Assembly (NCBI GenBank): GCA_900767075.1
Contig: CAAFXX010000292.1
Location: 1-15,104, forward strand
Source: Bacteroidales bacterium
GTDB taxonomy: Bacteria > Bacteroidota > Bacteroidia > Bacteroidales > Muribaculaceae
Length of the DNA: 15,104 nucleotides
Reading direction: 5' to 3'
This document shows positions 14,515 through 15,104 of the stretch, piece by piece. The first letter of the stretch is position 1, and every line of letters begins with the position of its first letter. The translations under genes and the position numbers were made by a program. Under the pieces are notes generated by a model, which was not told the DNA's origin, ran no database searches, and saw nothing but the letters and a program-made list of their open reading frames with translations.

Positions 14515-15104
14515 ATGATTCAGACTTCAAATCTTTGCATGCAGTTTGGAAAACGCGTGCTTTTCCAGGATGTAAACCTGACTTTCAACCATGGCAACTG
14601 CTATGGCATCATCGGTGCCAACGGCGCCGGCAAATCGACCCTTATGAAAATCCTTTCGGGCGAGCTCTCGCCCACGCACGGCACCGTGACCTTCGGTCCC
14701 GGCGAGCGCCTCTCGGTGCTCTCGCAGGATCACTTCGAGTTTGACGAGTGCACCGTGATCGAGACCGTGCTCCGCGGACACACCGTGCTCTGGGACATCA
14801 TGCAGGAGAAGGACGCCATCTACGCCAAGCCCGATTTCTCCGACGAGGATGGCATCCGCGCCGCCGAGCTCGAGGAGAAGTTCGCCGAGCTCGAGGGCTG
14901 GAACGCCGAGAGCGACGCCGCGGCACTCCTCTCCGGTCTCGGAATCAAGGAGGCCAACCATTATTCGCTCATGAAGGACATGAGCGCCAACGAGAAGGTG
15001 CGCGTGCTGCTCGCCAAGGCTCTCTTCGGCAACCCCGACAACCTGCTTCTCGACGAGCCCACCAACGACCTCGACCTCGAGACCGTGGCTTGGCTTGAGA
15101 ACTG
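14515..15104 (+). CDS. ABC-F family ATPase, partial (continues beyond the window)
   Basis: The first 196 codons are visible. The N-terminal ATPase domain has Walker A GANGAGKST (34-42), the arm segment with many Glu and Lys residues (about 95-130), a degenerate signature MSANEKVRVLLAKAL in place of LSGGQ, and the Walker B with D-loop LLLDEPTNDLDLET. No transmembrane region is seen. ABC-F proteins bind the ribosome's E site and modulate translation or protect from antibiotics. The degenerate signature is like that of the YbiT group and its Bacteroidales relatives, not like typical resistance proteins such as MsrE. The start at 14515 is preceded by an AGG-rich leader (CTACAGGTA), and the upstream gap is filled with repeats. 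Confidence 0.9.
   Translation, partial: MIQTSNLCMQFGKRVLFQDVNLTFNHGNCYGIIGANGAGKSTLMKILSGELSPTHGTVTFGPGERLSVLSQDHFEFDECTVIETVLRGHTVLWDIMQEKDAIYAKPDFSDEDGIRAAELEEKFAELEGWNAESDAAALLSGLGIKEANHYSLMKDMSANEKVRVLLAKALFGNPDNLLLDEPTNDLDLETVAWLEN

Overview
The window looks like chromosomal DNA of a member of the Bacteroidales, most likely a moderately GC-rich Muribaculaceae-type gut bacterium. The support is a DUF4270-type lipoprotein, a Bacteroidales-style panC/panD/ffh neighbourhood, several TAnnTTTG (-7) promoter boxes typical of the Bacteroidetes primary sigma factor, and A-rich rather than Shine-Dalgarno leaders at most starts. The family-level placement is inference.

Layout: (1) 1-395 holds no convincing gene and ends in a promoter for a polytopic membrane protein (396-1790). 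(2) 1920-7955 is a compact phage-head-like module. On the minus strand are a terminase large subunit (TerL) and a small protein built of two similar halves, possibly a small terminase. On the plus strand, divergent, are a scaffold-like acidic protein, a large probable HK97-fold major capsid protein, a 93-aa protein, an adaptor-like protein and a two-helix membrane protein. No portal, protease, tail, integrase, replication or endolysin gene is visible. The module is bounded by two strong hairpins (1799-1877 and 7977-8013) and lies directly between host genes. (3) On the minus strand, panC, panD and ffh form an apparent operon with a terminator at 7977-8013. (4) Divergent from panC, a plus-strand operon encodes a truncated glycogen-synthase-like protein, a DUF4270 lipoprotein overlapping it by 4 bases, and a CapA-family secreted phosphoesterase-like protein. 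(5) A 211-base gap full of 10-bp and 9-bp tandem repeats precedes an ABC-F ATPase that runs off the window end.

The most interesting region is the portal-less head module. Its two divergent arms carry an identical 17-nt leader (TATCACTAAAACTTAAA) just before the start codons of the first minus-strand gene and the capsid gene, which suggests matched translational control. TerL keeps its RNase H-type nuclease acidic residues, and every reading frame is intact, so the module does not look like random decay. It could be a fixed satellite or helper-dependent element, a domesticated capsid, or part of a larger split prophage. The sequence alone cannot decide.

The rest is mostly housekeeping: pantothenate synthesis, co-translational protein targeting, envelope proteins and a ribosome-associated ATPase.
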